Shown: positions 24,808-34,219 of the stretch, piece by piece
Layout: each line of letters opens with the position of its first letter
Numbering within the stretch: position 1 is the stretch's first letter
Assembly (NCBI GenBank): GCA_028277105.1
Contig: JANQHO010000008.1
Location: 1-64,000, forward strand
Direction of reading: 5' to 3'
Origin: Owenweeksia sp.
GTDB lineage: Bacteria > Bacteroidota > Bacteroidia > Flavobacteriales > Schleiferiaceae
DNA: 64,000 nt
The notes under the pieces: generated by a model
Told to the model about the DNA's origin: nothing
Seen by the model: only the letters and a program-made list of their open reading frames with translations
The model's database searches: none
Program-made: the position numbers and the translations under genes

Positions 24808-26838
24808 TTAATTTACAACTAACCTTTCAACTTTTTTGTTGTTTCCGATAGTGATCTCAGCCATGTAAACACCGGCTTCCAGATTCGATAAATCAACGGG
24901 AAGTCTGTGTTTTCCCATTTCCAGGTTACCCTCGAATGGAGACGCCACCAGTTTACCGCTTAAGTCAGTTAAGCTAACAGATACGTACTCTTCATTTGTC
25001 AACTCAAGCTCTACATTAGTATAACCTTTAGAAGAAGGGTTGGGGAATACCTTTACAGTAGATAACATTTTATCTTCGTTTACAGAGATATAGACACTGT
25101 TCTCAACTTTGATATCATCGATGTATACATTATTACCAAAATCACTAGTACCGTGAAAACGAACCAGTAGTTCAGGGCTGTAGTTATAAGCATTCAGATC
25201 AATATAGGCATCGGCCCATTGCGAAGGTATTGGATAGAAGTCTCCTGTACTGAGTGGTGGAGCAGTGGCTAAGTCAGCTCCGGCTTTACTCCAAACTGAA
25301 GTCCAGTTTTCTCCGCAATCCTGTGATACTAACACTTCAAGAGCATCATTTTCATCAACCCATTGAGCATAAGCGTATGAAAACTTGAGGGAATTACCGT
25401 ATGACGTGCTCAGATCAAGCTTTTCAAATACCAGGTCTATCTCTGTTCCTGCAGAAATTTGAGAAAATCTGAACCTGTATGATTTAACAGAATTTCCATG
25501 ACCTCCAAGTTCCCAATTAACAGAGGAATTGATGTTCTTATCTACGACAAAAGCAGGAGCTAATTCTGGGTTGATTTGAATAGCATTATTAGGCGCTGGA
25601 GCCCCTAAGTTGTAGAATTCAAAACTTTCAAAATGATAAGTAGAGAAAGGATTAGGATTAATTGTAACTATATCATCTGCTCTATCGGAATTGTTATTTG
25701 ATACAACATCGATGTACTGGGCTACATTATTCATGGAAACCTCAAAACTGATAGTATTGGATCCTGCTACTAATGTTTGAGGGGCAAAAGTAACTACCTG
25801 AGTGCTGTTAGCCGCAATATTGGTAATCCATTGAGTAGTTGGAGTACCGTTAAAATACAGAACAGCTTCACAGCTATCGATGGCAAAACTTTCATTATTT
25901 TGAATAGTAAACTCAGGAGTTATTGAGGTCTCGCAAAGGCTTGTCGTAGCAGTAGACATACTGTTAACCGCTTGAACATCGGCAGTTGACATTCCAGCCG
26001 GCAAGTCTAATGTAATGGGGCCTTTGGCGCCTGTAACAACTTCTTGTTGGGTCTCTGTAATAAAAGCAACAACTTCTAACTCACCAACAGAAACAGGTAT
26101 ACCGTTTATTTCATCAGGTATATTCCATGTATATTGGTAACTACCAACCACACTGGTAGCAGTAGGTATGTCAACCCCCCACTGTCCGGTCAACAATTCG
26201 CGTAACATATGGTTGTGGTTGTAATTTCCGTTGGGCAGAACCTGATCAGGATTGCCATTCATACCGGTTTGGGGTCCCTGAACATTATTTTGCAGTACTG
26301 CTACGTTTAATTTAACAGTAGCACCAGGTGCAGCAGCTGTAAAATAAGTTTCTACATCTACTGTAAGCACTTTATTAGCATAATCGATCACACCTTCAAG
26401 AGCTATATTAGCATAAGAAGCTTCTGATATTACCGTTCCACCGGTTGTTGACCAGCTACCCCTGCTTTGAGCAGTTGCACCTGCTGGTGATCCTTGCTGC
26501 TCAAAACCAGGAAAATTTCTTCGGTTAATGGTACCTGCAGGATAACCAAATAAACCAGATTGACCGGCTATAGCTGCGCCCCACTGGGTGCGAAAATCGG
26601 GATCACTACCATTTGGATCAGCGTATCCTCCGGTATGTATATTGATCAATACTACGTCACCGGGATTGGCGTCTGCAAACTGTTGAGCCAGGCGGTGACC
26701 ATCGGGACAAAAAGTACAATAAATACCGGTGAATTCTTCTAGAACGGCATTTTTGTTTTCAGCAGAAGTGCTGACTGGCAATTGTGCCATAGCTAAGGTT
26801 GTACACCCTGTAAACAATAGGAGTAAAAGTTTTTTCAT
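24808..26838 (-). CDS. Omp28-related protein with T9SS type A sorting domain
   Basis: The 676-residue protein has a signal peptide (about 1-19), an Omp28 region (about 25-265) that starts like a thioredoxin fold with AVLEEFTGIYCTFCPDGH and a CxxC pair (Cys41 and Cys44), two beta-rich regions (about 290-400 and 400-590), and a sorting domain (about 600-676, VFPNPSSKGYTNVEL to VERLVVN). The CTFC site is where a thioredoxin-type redox pair would sit. It is divergently transcribed from the TlpA-DUF6029-Omp28-porin genes, which hold a second Omp28 protein. Surface thiol-redox or metal handling is inference; Omp28 itself has no proven activity. Confidence 0.88.
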   Translation of the reverse strand: MKKLLLLLFTGCTTLAMAQLPVSTSAENKNAVLEEFTGIYCTFCPDGHRLAQQFADANPGDVVLINIHTGGYADPNGSDPDFRTQWGAAIAGQSGLFGYPAGTINRRNFPGFEQQGSPAGATAQSRGSWSTTGGTVISEASYANIALEGVIDYANKVLTVDVETYFTAAAPGATVKLNVAVLQNNVQGPQTGMNGNPDQVLPNGNYNHNHMLRELLTGQWGVDIPTATSVVGSYQYTWNIPDEINGIPVSVGELEVVAFITETQQEVVTGAKGPITLDLPAGMSTADVQAVNSMSTATTSLCETSITPEFTIQNNESFAIDSCEAVLYFNGTPTTQWITNIAANSTQVVTFAPQTLVAGSNTISFEVSMNNVAQYIDVVSNNNSDRADDIVTINPNPFSTYHFESFEFYNLGAPAPNNAIQINPELAPAFVVDKNINSSVNWELGGHGNSVKSYRFRFSQISAGTEIDLVFEKLDLSTSYGNSLKFSYAYAQWVDENDALEVLVSQDCGENWTSVWSKAGADLATAPPLSTGDFYPIPSQWADAYIDLNAYNYSPELLVRFHGTSDFGNNVYIDDIKVENSVYISVNEDKMLSTVKVFPNPSSKGYTNVELELTNEEYVSVSLTDLSGKLVASPFEGNLEMGKHRLPVDLSNLEAGVYMAEITIGNNKKVERLVVN

Positions 26839-26873
26839 CGTAATTGTATATTAATTCAAAAAACAGTGAATAT

Positions 26874-26881
26874 CAAAATTA
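26874..26881 (-). promoter_or_regulatory. -7 element of the Omp28/T9SS gene
   Basis: The minus strand reads TAATTTTG, an exact TAnnTTTG, 36 bp before the ATG at 26838. I found no correctly spaced TTTG. Confidence 0.45.
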
Positions 26882-27349
26882 TGTAAAATTTTTAATCCTG
26901 GGTATTTTCTTACATCAAAAATGCCTATCACTGCCCTATTACCTAGTAAAAGATGATATTAGGTCTCTAAACCGCAGTATTATCCTTATTTACCGGTAGA
27001 TCAAGACTAAAGCTGGTAAAAAAAGTAAATGAGCCTCGTTATTTGCAATATGGATTATTCACTACTTTCATCTCGGATCAAAATTCTTACAAAACACTGA
27101 ATTACAATTATTTAAAAACATTATTCACATAGTTTAAAATGAATTGGAAGTAGTTCAGTGAACAAAATCATTGTATCTGTTATATTTGTCAGTTTATGAG
27201 CAATCCAGAACCTATCCTAACATCTCAACCCTTCTTCAGGAAGTATAAATTCTTAACATTTAACTAAAATATAAATGATACTATAAGTGTGGCTATTCCT
27301 TACCAACTCCAATCAAGGAGACTCAAATCCACTTTGGATATTTAGGCTT

Positions 27350-27357
27350 TATATTTG
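27350..27357 (+). promoter_or_regulatory. -7 element of the TlpA gene
   Basis: TATATTTG is an exact TAnnTTTG, 52 bp before the ATG at 27410. A TTTG at 27333-27336 is only 13 bp upstream, too near for a standard pair. TATCTTTC at 27384-27391 is a second, weaker candidate. Confidence 0.45.
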
Positions 27358-27409
27358 TGATATCTCAGTGTTAAACTGACCGTTATCTTTCATTTAATTC
27401 AAAACAACA

Positions 27410-27922
27410 ATGGAAAAAAAATTATTTCTTTCAGCTTTCATAGTTTTTCTGGCCTTTTGTTCGTTTGCCCAGGATAAGATACCATCTATAAAAATTAAAG
27501 ATCTGGACGGCAACATGATTGACGCTTCTACTCTGGACAATGGAGATAAGCCGGTAATAGTCAGCTTCTGGGCCATCTGGTGTAAACCTTGCGTACGTGA
27601 ACTCAACGCCATAAACGATCAGTATGTCGACTGGATTGAGGAAACGGGAGTTAAACTGGTGGCTATTTCCATAGATGATACCCGTAATTCAGGCAAGGTA
27701 CGGCCTTTCATTATCAGTCAGGGCTGGAGGGATTACGAGGTTTATCTGGATGAAAACTCCGAATTGAGAAGAGCCTTAAATGTTAATAACATCCCTCATA
27801 CCTTCCTTTTAGACAAAGACGGAAAAATAGTCTGGCAGCACAATGGCTACAAGCCAGGTGATGAGGATCACCTCTACGAACTGGTAGAAAAATTAACCAG
27901 CGGTCAAAGCATTAGTGAATAA
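27410..27922 (+). CDS. TlpA family thiol-disulfide oxidoreductase
   Basis: The 170-residue protein has a signal peptide (about 1-21) and one thioredoxin-like domain with the active site WAIWCKPC (Cys58 and Cys61) and the cis-proline segment NNIPHTFLLD (about 124-133). It would work in the periplasm or on the outer side of the envelope as a disulfide reductase or resolving oxidoreductase. The DUF6029 gene starts 11 bp later, then an Omp28 lipoprotein and a porin, so the four genes look like one transcript. The usual Bacteroidota cytochrome c maturation or thioredoxin partner genes are not adjacent. Confidence 0.92.
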   Translation: MEKKLFLSAFIVFLAFCSFAQDKIPSIKIKDLDGNMIDASTLDNGDKPVIVSFWAIWCKPCVRELNAINDQYVDWIEETGVKLVAISIDDTRNSGKVRPFIISQGWRDYEVYLDENSELRRALNVNNIPHTFLLDKDGKIVWQHNGYKPGDEDHLYELVEKLTSGQSISE

Positions 27923-27933
27923 AACCTCTTACT

Positions 27934-29646
27934 GTGATCAAAAAACTATTAACCCTTTGCCTACCATTAACCTTACTTATAATTACCGCAAAAGCACAGG
28001 AAAAGAGTATTAACTTAGGTCAGATAAGTGGTAATTTCCAATCTAACTTTCAATACTACTTCCAGGATACACTGATAGATCCTACCGGTGAAGCTTATCC
28101 GGACGAACGTCTTTTAGGTGCCGGTTTCCTGAACCTTACATATAATCGGGACAATTTCATTGCCGGCATACGTTATGAGAATTACCAGAACAATCTGGTT
28201 GGTTTACCGGAAGGTTATCGCGGTGAAGGGATCACTTACCGCTACGCCCGTTTTATTCGAAAAAAGGTAGACATTACAGCGGGTAATTTTTATGAACAAT
28301 TTGGCAGTGGATTGACCCTCAGAACTTATGAAGAAAGGGGACTGGGTCTGGATAATAATCTTGACGGTGTACGGGTGATCTTCACTCCTGCAGAAGGAGT
28401 GGTACTCAAGGCTGTTATTGGAAGGCAGAGAAATTTCTTTGTAAAAAGTCTCGGAATAGTAAGAGGTTTTGATGCCGAATGGAGTCTTGGTAAATCTATA
28501 ATGGGAGAAAAAACCAACCTGATTATAGGAGCTAGTTTCGTCAGCAAATACCAAAGGGATGAAAATCCTTTTTACAACCTTCCCGAAAACGTTGGTACCG
28601 GGGGGTTCAGGGCTAATCTGATCTCAGGGAACTTCAATTTCTACGGGGAATACGCCTACAAAAGCAGTGATCCCAGCACTGACAACGAATTTATTTTTAG
28701 GCCAGGGTCAGCTTTATTTATCAACGCCACTTATGCCGTGGGCAATTTGGGGACATCACTGGGCTTTAAACGCTGGGACAACTTCTCCTTCCGTTCCGAA
28801 AGAACTACTGACCCTCAGCAGCTGCTTATCAACTACCTCCCCCCTTTAACTACTTTGCACACTTATGCCCTGCCCGCCCTGTATTCCTTCAATACCGTTC
28901 TCACCGGGGAGATAGGTTTACAAGCTGAAGTATCCTATAATTTTGAGAGGGGATCTTCTTTTGGTGGTAAATACGGAACCCTGGTAACGCTGAGCTTTGC
29001 CAATAGCTACAGCATAGATAAAGATTTCACACCACGTCCTGTATTCAGCCCGGTTGACACCAGCGTGGTAGATGTAGCCATTGACGGTTCAGATGGCTAT
29101 ACCTCTTCATTTTTTGAAACAGGCCCACACAAGTATTTTCAGGATTTTCACGTTGAGATCAAGAAAAAGCTCAGCAAAGACTGGAAAGCGACCTTCACTT
29201 ATTACAACTTTGACTTTAACAATAGTGTTCAACGAGGCGGGGTAAGCGACTGGAGCCTGGAAGAATCTGGCACATCACCTGAAATGTTCACAGTCAATGC
29301 CGGGGTGCTGGAATTACTTTACAAAATTAAGCCCAAACATTCTTTACGCTCAGAATGGCAATGGCTGGTAACAGAAGGCGACCGGGGCGACTGGGCTCTG
29401 GTATTACTGGAATACTCCATTGCCCCGGAGTGGTTTTTTGCCATTCAGGATGCCTATAATTACGGTAATCCAGTAGAAGATCTCAGAATTCACTATCTTA
29501 ACATCAGTATGGGTTATACTATTGGTACTACCAGCTTCCAATTAGGTTACGGAAGGCAACAGGAAGGCGTTTTTTGCGTTGGTGGTATATGCCGGATTGT
29601 TCCTGCTTCCAATGGGTTTTCCCTTAATATGACCAGTAACTTTTAG
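27934..29646 (+). CDS. DUF6029 family outer membrane beta-barrel protein
   Basis: The 570-residue protein starts at a GTG (27934) and has a signal peptide (about 1-21), then a long series of amphipathic strands with Tyr, Phe and Gly (for example YARFIRKKVDITAGNFYEQF, about 105-124) ending in a terminal Phe (NMTSNF), as outer membrane barrels do. It matches the DUF6029 pattern known from Bacteroidota. Two cysteines close to the C-terminus form a CVGGIC pair (Cys548 and Cys553) near the outer end of the last strands. Its function is unknown; the setting between TlpA and Omp28 suggests a shared redox-linked role. Confidence 0.88.
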   Translation: MIKKLLTLCLPLTLLIITAKAQEKSINLGQISGNFQSNFQYYFQDTLIDPTGEAYPDERLLGAGFLNLTYNRDNFIAGIRYENYQNNLVGLPEGYRGEGITYRYARFIRKKVDITAGNFYEQFGSGLTLRTYEERGLGLDNNLDGVRVIFTPAEGVVLKAVIGRQRNFFVKSLGIVRGFDAEWSLGKSIMGEKTNLIIGASFVSKYQRDENPFYNLPENVGTGGFRANLISGNFNFYGEYAYKSSDPSTDNEFIFRPGSALFINATYAVGNLGTSLGFKRWDNFSFRSERTTDPQQLLINYLPPLTTLHTYALPALYSFNTVLTGEIGLQAEVSYNFERGSSFGGKYGTLVTLSFANSYSIDKDFTPRPVFSPVDTSVVDVAIDGSDGYTSSFFETGPHKYFQDFHVEIKKKLSKDWKATFTYYNFDFNNSVQRGGVSDWSLEESGTSPEMFTVNAGVLELLYKIKPKHSLRSEWQWLVTEGDRGDWALVLLEYSIAPEWFFAIQDAYNYGNPVEDLRIHYLNISMGYTIGTTSFQLGYGRQQEGVFCVGGICRIVPASNGFSLNMTSNF

Positions 29647-29651
29647 TGATT

Positions 29652-30467
29652 ATGAAAAAAATATTCTTACTCTCTGCTATCGCATTAACTTTTGCTGCTT
29701 GTGATGAGGTAGATCAGCCACTTGAAAATGAATTTGGCTTTTTGCCTTTCCCGGATAGCAGCAGCAAAGTGGTTTTGATAGAGGAATTTACCGGGGTTAA
29801 ATGTAACAACTGCCCTAGGGCCGCAGAAAAAGCCAAATCTTATGAAGAACAGGCACCCGGGCAAGTAGTAGTGCTGGCGATACACTCCAGTAACTTTTCA
29901 GTACCGGATGAAAAGCATCCCAATGACTTCCGCACCGTTGAAGGTACCGAATTATATGATTTCTTTAGTCCTATAGGGGTTCCCTCCGGTATGTTTGACA
30001 GGGTCGGCCACCCTGATAATCACAGTGTTCTTTTAGGCGACTGGGATGCTTCTTTACAAGAAAGGTTAAACGCACCTACCCCTTGTGAAATTACTTCCAC
30101 CCTGACTTATAACGAGGGTTTGCAGGAGTTTTCCCTTAAGGTGAGTACCGCTTTTATAGAAGGTGTAGAAGCAGACGTTTTTCTTTGTGCTTACCTGACA
30201 GAAAATGGCATAGTTGGTCCACAAACCATGCCTGATTACAGTATTAATAACGAATACGTACACAACCACGTCTTGCGAAGGAGTTTTAACGGAATTTACG
30301 GACAAATGCTGGTGACCAACCCTTCGCAGGGGGATGTTGCTCAAAAAACTTTGAGCCTGGAGCGCGAGCCGGAATGGGTAGCCGAGAACTGTTCTGCAGT
30401 TGTTTTTGTTTACGACCGGAGCAATTACCAAGTTCTACAGGCCCACTATGCCAAACTCGGTTCTTAA
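29652..30467 (+). CDS. Omp28-related outer membrane lipoprotein with CxxC
   Basis: The 271-residue protein starts at ATG 29652, two codons after a possible GTG at 29646, because MKKIFLLSAIALTFAAC forms a lipoprotein signal (lipid-bearing Cys17). The Omp28 region follows with VLIEEFTGVKCNNCPRAAEK: the CNNC pair is Cys51 and Cys54, in the same place as CTFC in the large Omp28 protein at 24.8-26.8 kb. It contains further Omp28 landmarks such as NNEYVHNHVLRR (about 200-211). It lacks a sorting domain. It probably sits at the outer membrane beside the DUF6029 barrel. Confidence 0.88.
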   Translation: MKKIFLLSAIALTFAACDEVDQPLENEFGFLPFPDSSSKVVLIEEFTGVKCNNCPRAAEKAKSYEEQAPGQVVVLAIHSSNFSVPDEKHPNDFRTVEGTELYDFFSPIGVPSGMFDRVGHPDNHSVLLGDWDASLQERLNAPTPCEITSTLTYNEGLQEFSLKVSTAFIEGVEADVFLCAYLTENGIVGPQTMPDYSINNEYVHNHVLRRSFNGIYGQMLVTNPSQGDVAQKTLSLEREPEWVAENCSAVVFVYDRSNYQVLQAHYAKLGS

Positions 30468-31068
30468 ATATCTTATTGGTTTACTGCTGATAGTAGCCTT
30501 GCCCCGTTTAAAGGCACAGAACTTTGGGGGTGGCATTTACGCTGGAATGACTACAGCTCAGATAGACGGTGACGGGCTGGCCGGTTTCGACCTGCCGGGT
30601 TTTCACGCGGGGGTATACACCGATCTTAAGCTTACTTCAAAAAGTAAATTGCAGATGGAACTGGCTTTTATCCAGAAAGGAGCCAGAGAACCTATCAGTG
30701 ATTCCAGTAATTTTTACAGAGCACGGCTCAACTATATAGAAATACCTTTTTTATACGTACTCCGTCTTAAAGATCTTTCATTAGAATTAGGCCCGGCTCT
30801 GGACATTCTGGTTTTAGCCAGTGAAGAAGATCAGGCTGGTGAGCGGATCATAGATCCGGAATTTTACAACTTTAACCTGACGGGTATTTTTGGTATTAAC
30901 TGGCATTTTGCCCGACAATGGCATCTAAACCTTCGTTCTAATATATCCATAACTCCCATCAGGCCGGGTTTTGCCCCTACCGGAAGGCCCTTTGCCCTGC
31001 AACTGGGCGGTCGCGGGCAAAGAAATATTGTGTTGAGCTTTGCTATTGTTTATGATTTCCGCTCCTGA
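30448..31068 (+). CDS. porin family outer membrane beta-barrel protein
   Basis: The 206-residue protein has a signal peptide ([24 protein letters not shown]) and a small outer membrane barrel (PorT-like/OmpA-type pattern) from [18 protein letters not shown] to a terminal strand [13 protein letters not shown] chose ATG 30448; an open frame to 30400 has no leader. Its start overlaps the Omp28 lipoprotein end by 20 bp, so the genes are translationally linked. The 3' end overlaps the convergent queG by 19 bp. The substrate or partner is unknown. Confidence 0.85.
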   Translation: MPNSVLKYLIGLLLIVALPRLKAQNFGGGIYAGMTTAQIDGDGLAGFDLPGFHAGVYTDLKLTSKSKLQMELAFIQKGAREPISDSSNFYRARLNYIEIPFLYVLRLKDLSLELGPALDILVLASEEDQAGERIIDPEFYNFNLTGIFGINWHFARQWHLNLRSNISITPIRPGFAPTGRPFALQLGGRGQRNIVLSFAIVYDFRS

Positions 31069-31997
31069 TGATCTCTCAGAAAATAGAGATTTTGCTTTAA
31101 GCCTTTATAACCTGCCCTTTTAACTGCTGATTTTTTGAATATCTTTTGAAAAACTTCTTCGGTTATTTCCTGCCATTCGCTGGCTTTCATTCCCAGCATG
31201 TCCGGATGTGGTTCAAATACAGTTTCTTCTGTTGGTTTAGAGAAACGATTCCAGGGGCAAACATCCTGGCAAATATCACAGCCAAAGGCCCAGTTTTCCA
31301 TTTGATCACTATACCTGGCTGGAATTTGGTCTTTCAGCTCAATGGTAAGATAAGAGATACATTTATTACTGTCCAGTAAATACGGTTGAACAATGGCATC
31401 AGTAGGACAGGCCTCTATACATTTAGTACAGTTACCGCAGTGGTCGGCTACAGGATTATCGGGTTCTAACTCTAAATCCAATATCAACTCTGCGATAAAA
31501 TAAAAAGACCCAGCCCCTTTGGTCAATAAGAGGGTATGTTTACCTATCCAGCCCAGGCCAGCTCTCCTGGCCCATTCACGGTCCATTACAGGTGCTGAAT
31601 CTACAAAGGCCCTTCCGTTTACCTCACCTATTTCTTCCTTTATGCGATTAAGCAATTCTTTTAGCTTGCGCTTGATCACAAAATGATAATCCTCTCCGTA
31701 AGCGTATTTGGCTATTTTGGGGGCTTCAGGGTCTCGCTGGATCTTTTCCGGATGATAATTCAGGAGAACTGAAACCACAGAGCGGGCTCCTTCTACAAGT
31801 TTGCGAGGATCTAATCTTTTATCAAAGTGATTTTCCATCCAGCGCATTTCACCCTGGTAATTGCGGTTCAGCCACTCCTCCAGCAAGGGAGCCTGTTCTT
31901 CGAGAAATTCTGCCCGGGATATACCGCAAGACATAAAACCCAACCGCAAAGCTTCTGCCTTTATAAAATCAGTGTATTTCTGCTTAGGGTTGATCAA
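31050..31997 (-). CDS. queG: epoxyqueuosine reductase
   Basis: The 315-residue enzyme carries out the last step of queuosine synthesis in tRNA, reducing epoxyqueuosine with cobalamin and two [4Fe-4S] clusters. The cluster ligands are visible as [15 protein letters not shown] (about 186-200) and [12 protein letters not shown] (about 238-249). The catalytic Asp is in [15 protein letters not shown]. The start overlaps the ruvB stop by 14 bp, so both come from one transcript. The C-terminus is shorter than versions with HEAT repeats; that is normal for the Bacteroidota type. Confidence 0.94.
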   Translation of the reverse strand: MINPKQKYTDFIKAEALRLGFMSCGISRAEFLEEQAPLLEEWLNRNYQGEMRWMENHFDKRLDPRKLVEGARSVVSVLLNYHPEKIQRDPEAPKIAKYAYGEDYHFVIKRKLKELLNRIKEEIGEVNGRAFVDSAPVMDREWARRAGLGWIGKHTLLLTKGAGSFYFIAELILDLELEPDNPVADHCGNCTKCIEACPTDAIVQPYLLDSNKCISYLTIELKDQIPARYSDQMENWAFGCDICQDVCPWNRFSKPTEETVFEPHPDMLGMKASEWQEITEEVFQKIFKKSAVKRAGYKGLKQNLYFLRDHQERKS

Positions 31998-33015
31998 AGA
32001 GGCCTCCTTCCTGGCGAGGGATTTTGATATTGAGATGTTTATAGGCTTTATCGGTAACTATGCGTCCTCTTTGGGTACGTATCATAAAGCCTTCCTGTAT
32101 TAAAAAAGGTTCATAAACCTCCTCTATAGTTCCGGCCTGCTCACCTACTGCGGTGGCAATAGTATTGACTCCCACCGGCCCTCCTTTGAATTTATCGATA
32201 ATGGTGGTGAGTATTTTGTTATCCATCTCATCCAGGCCATATTCATCCACATTAAGAGCCTCCAGGCCGTAAACAGCTATTTCTTTGGTAATAATTCCTT
32301 CCCCTTTCACCTGGGCAAAATCGCGCATTCTACGCAGCAAAGCATTGGCAATACGGGGAGTTCCCCTGCTCCTGCGGGCAATTTCTATGGAAGCATCTTC
32401 TTTGATCGGCACATTTAAAATACCGGCTGAACGCTCTACTATGGTAGTAAGCAATTCTGTAGAATAATATTGTAAACGACTGTTAATACCAAAACGCGCT
32501 CTTAGTGGTGAAGTCAGTAAACCCGAACGGGTGGTTGCCCCTATCAAAGTAAAAGGATGGAGGTTGATCTGCACACTGCGGGCACTGGGACCGGACTCGA
32601 TCATAATGTCGATGCGATAATCTTCCATAGCGGAATACAGATACTCCTCCACTATGGGGCTAAGGCGGTGGATCTCATCTATAAAAAGTACATCGCGTTC
32701 CTCCAGGTTGGTGAGCAAGCCAGCCAGATCACCCGGCTTGTCGATTACCGGCCCGGAAGTGATCTTAATGTTAGAGCCTAATTCGTGCGATAAAATATGA
32801 GCCAGAGTAGTTTTCCCCAAGCCGGGAGGGCCATGCAATAAAACGTGATCGAGTGCTTCACCACGGAGGTTTGCCGCCTTGACAAAGATCTGCAGGTTTT
32901 CCAGTACTTTTTCCTGCCCGGCAAACTCATTAAAACTCAAGGGCCTGAGTTTTTTTTCAAGTTCTAACTCTTCTGGTGAAAAATTATCCGAATCAGCATC
33001 TACCAAACGATCCAT
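31984..33015 (-). CDS. ruvB: Holliday junction branch migration ATPase RuvB
   Basis: The 343-residue AAA+ motor contains the N-terminal [18 protein letters not shown], Walker [12 protein letters not shown] (about 65-75), Walker [10 protein letters not shown], sensor 1 GATTRSGLL and the arginine finger region PLRARFGI. It drives branch migration with RuvA (23.2-23.7 kb). A -7 box at 33031-33038 fits an own promoter. The next gene queG overlaps, a coupling with no clear functional logic. Confidence 0.97.
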   Translation of the reverse strand: MDRLVDADSDNFSPEELELEKKLRPLSFNEFAGQEKVLENLQIFVKAANLRGEALDHVLLHGPPGLGKTTLAHILSHELGSNIKITSGPVIDKPGDLAGLLTNLEERDVLFIDEIHRLSPIVEEYLYSAMEDYRIDIMIESGPSARSVQINLHPFTLIGATTRSGLLTSPLRARFGINSRLQYYSTELLTTIVERSAGILNVPIKEDASIEIARRSRGTPRIANALLRRMRDFAQVKGEGIITKEIAVYGLEALNVDEYGLDEMDNKILTTIIDKFKGGPVGVNTIATAVGEQAGTIEEVYEPFLIQEGFMIRTQRGRIVTDKAYKHLNIKIPRQEGGLFDQP

Positions 33016-33030
33016 AAACTGGCTTTACAG

Positions 33031-33038
33031 CAAAGGTA
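33031..33038 (-). promoter_or_regulatory. -7 element of ruvB
   Basis: The minus strand reads TACCTTTG, an exact TAnnTTTG, 16 bp before the ruvB ATG. A CAAA at 33066-33069 (TTTG on the minus strand) is 27 bp away, longer than usual. Confidence 0.5.
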
Positions 33039-33184
33039 AAGATTAGATAAGTACGAGTTGAAACCCAAACGGCATAGGCTGGTTTATGATCTATATTACT
33101 ATCTAAACATTTTAAAAAAATTTGCGCTATGCAAAGCAACCCTCGTATAGCTAACTTGCATCATTTACTGGTAGCCCTATATAT

Positions 33185-34219
33185 ATGAGAACCTACTATC
33201 GCTTTCTTCACTTCAGGATAGGCCTGCTTATTAGCTGTGTTCTTTTTATTCATGTAACCTATGCCCAGTCTAATTACAACGTCTTGTTCATTGGCAATAG
33301 CCTTACCTATGTCAATGACCTTCCCGGGATGATCAACAATATTGCAACTTCAGATGGTAATTCTCTTAATCATAGCTCGCATACTCCAGGCGGTTCATCC
33401 TTAAGCAGCCTTCATTACTACCCCAATGCTATAGCTAAAATTACGCAGCAGCCCTGGGATTATGTGATCCTGCAAGGACAAAGTACAGAAGCTATAGTAA
33501 GCCAGAACCACAATCATTTTTTTATGCAATCGGTGGCCAACCTGGTACACAGGATCACCCAAAATGGCTCAAAAGCTGTTTTTTACATGACTTTTGCCAA
33601 TAATGATATCAACAACGATTACAATAAAATACAAACCATTATTGCCAACGCTTACATTTATGCGGGGAATATGACCCATTCCGTTATATCACCTGTGGGT
33701 TTAGCATGGCAACAATCTCTTAAAATAAGGCCAGACCTGGTTTTGCACCAAGCTGATGGCGTTCACCCAACGGTAATGGGCACTTACCTTACTGCCTGTG
33801 TCTTTTACACTTCTCTTTATTGTGATTCCCCTTTGGGTCTATGGCATCCGGCAAGTATTTCGCAGCAAGAAGCAGCTCACTTTCAGCAGATTGCCCATGA
33901 TCTGATTTTTGATAGCCTGCTTTACTGGAATATGGATGCCTGTGCTGCTTTGACACTTAACCCTCCACTTACTTCTGATCATATTCGTTTGTTCCCTAAT
34001 CCAGCTTCAACTGAATTTAGAGTATCGGTTCCCGGAAAAGACTCTTCTGCTCTTAAGATCGATATCTTCAGTCAGGATGGCCGCCTGGTAAAGAGTGAGA
34101 TATTCCCCGAGCATGAACACGCCCGGATTGATGTAACCGATCTACCCTCCGGTCTTTTTACGGTAGCACTGGAAACAGCAAAGCAAACGGTACGAACCAA
34201 ATTGATCATCACCAAATGA
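33185..34219 (+). CDS. SGNH/GDSL hydrolase-like protein with T9SS sorting domain
   Basis: The 344-residue protein has a signal peptide (cut near residue 28), an SGNH hydrolase domain with block I NVLFIGNSLTY (catalytic Ser about 38), a block III-like GQSTE and block V GVHPTVMGTY (catalytic His about 199), followed by a sorting domain (about 265-344, LFPNPASTEF to TKLIITK). The pattern is closest to the DUF4886-type SGNH proteins. It should be a surface or secreted esterase or sugar deacetylase; the substrate is not evident. The stop overlaps the start of the Kelch protein by 4 bp (ATGA). Confidence 0.87.
   Translation: MRTYYRFLHFRIGLLISCVLFIHVTYAQSNYNVLFIGNSLTYVNDLPGMINNIATSDGNSLNHSSHTPGGSSLSSLHYYPNAIAKITQQPWDYVILQGQSTEAIVSQNHNHFFMQSVANLVHRITQNGSKAVFYMTFANNDINNDYNKIQTIIANAYIYAGNMTHSVISPVGLAWQQSLKIRPDLVLHQADGVHPTVMGTYLTACVFYTSLYCDSPLGLWHPASISQQEAAHFQQIAHDLIFDSLLYWNMDACAALTLNPPLTSDHIRLFPNPASTEFRVSVPGKDSSALKIDIFSQDGRLVKSEIFPEHEHARIDVTDLPSGLFTVALETAKQTVRTKLIITK

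Larger units (their letters stand above)
26839..27409. other. 571-bp divergent intergenic region
   Basis: This AT-rich gap separates the divergent Omp28/T9SS gene and the TlpA gene. It contains one exact -7 box for each direction: TAATTTTG on the minus strand (26881-26874) and TATATTTG on the plus strand (27350-27357). Otherwise I see no reading frame with gene-like composition, no strong hairpin and no repeat. The length is unusual for this dense region and leaves room for a regulator site, but none is recognisable. Confidence 0.6.

Noticed and set aside
23874-26838. The two adjacent T9SS proteins as one broken gene
   Set aside because: Each has its own signal peptide, sorting domain, -7 box and terminator, so they are separate genes.
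30400-30447. Longer N-terminus for the porin-like protein
   Set aside because: The extension lies in the Omp28 gene and lacks leader character; ATG 30448 begins a normal signal peptide.
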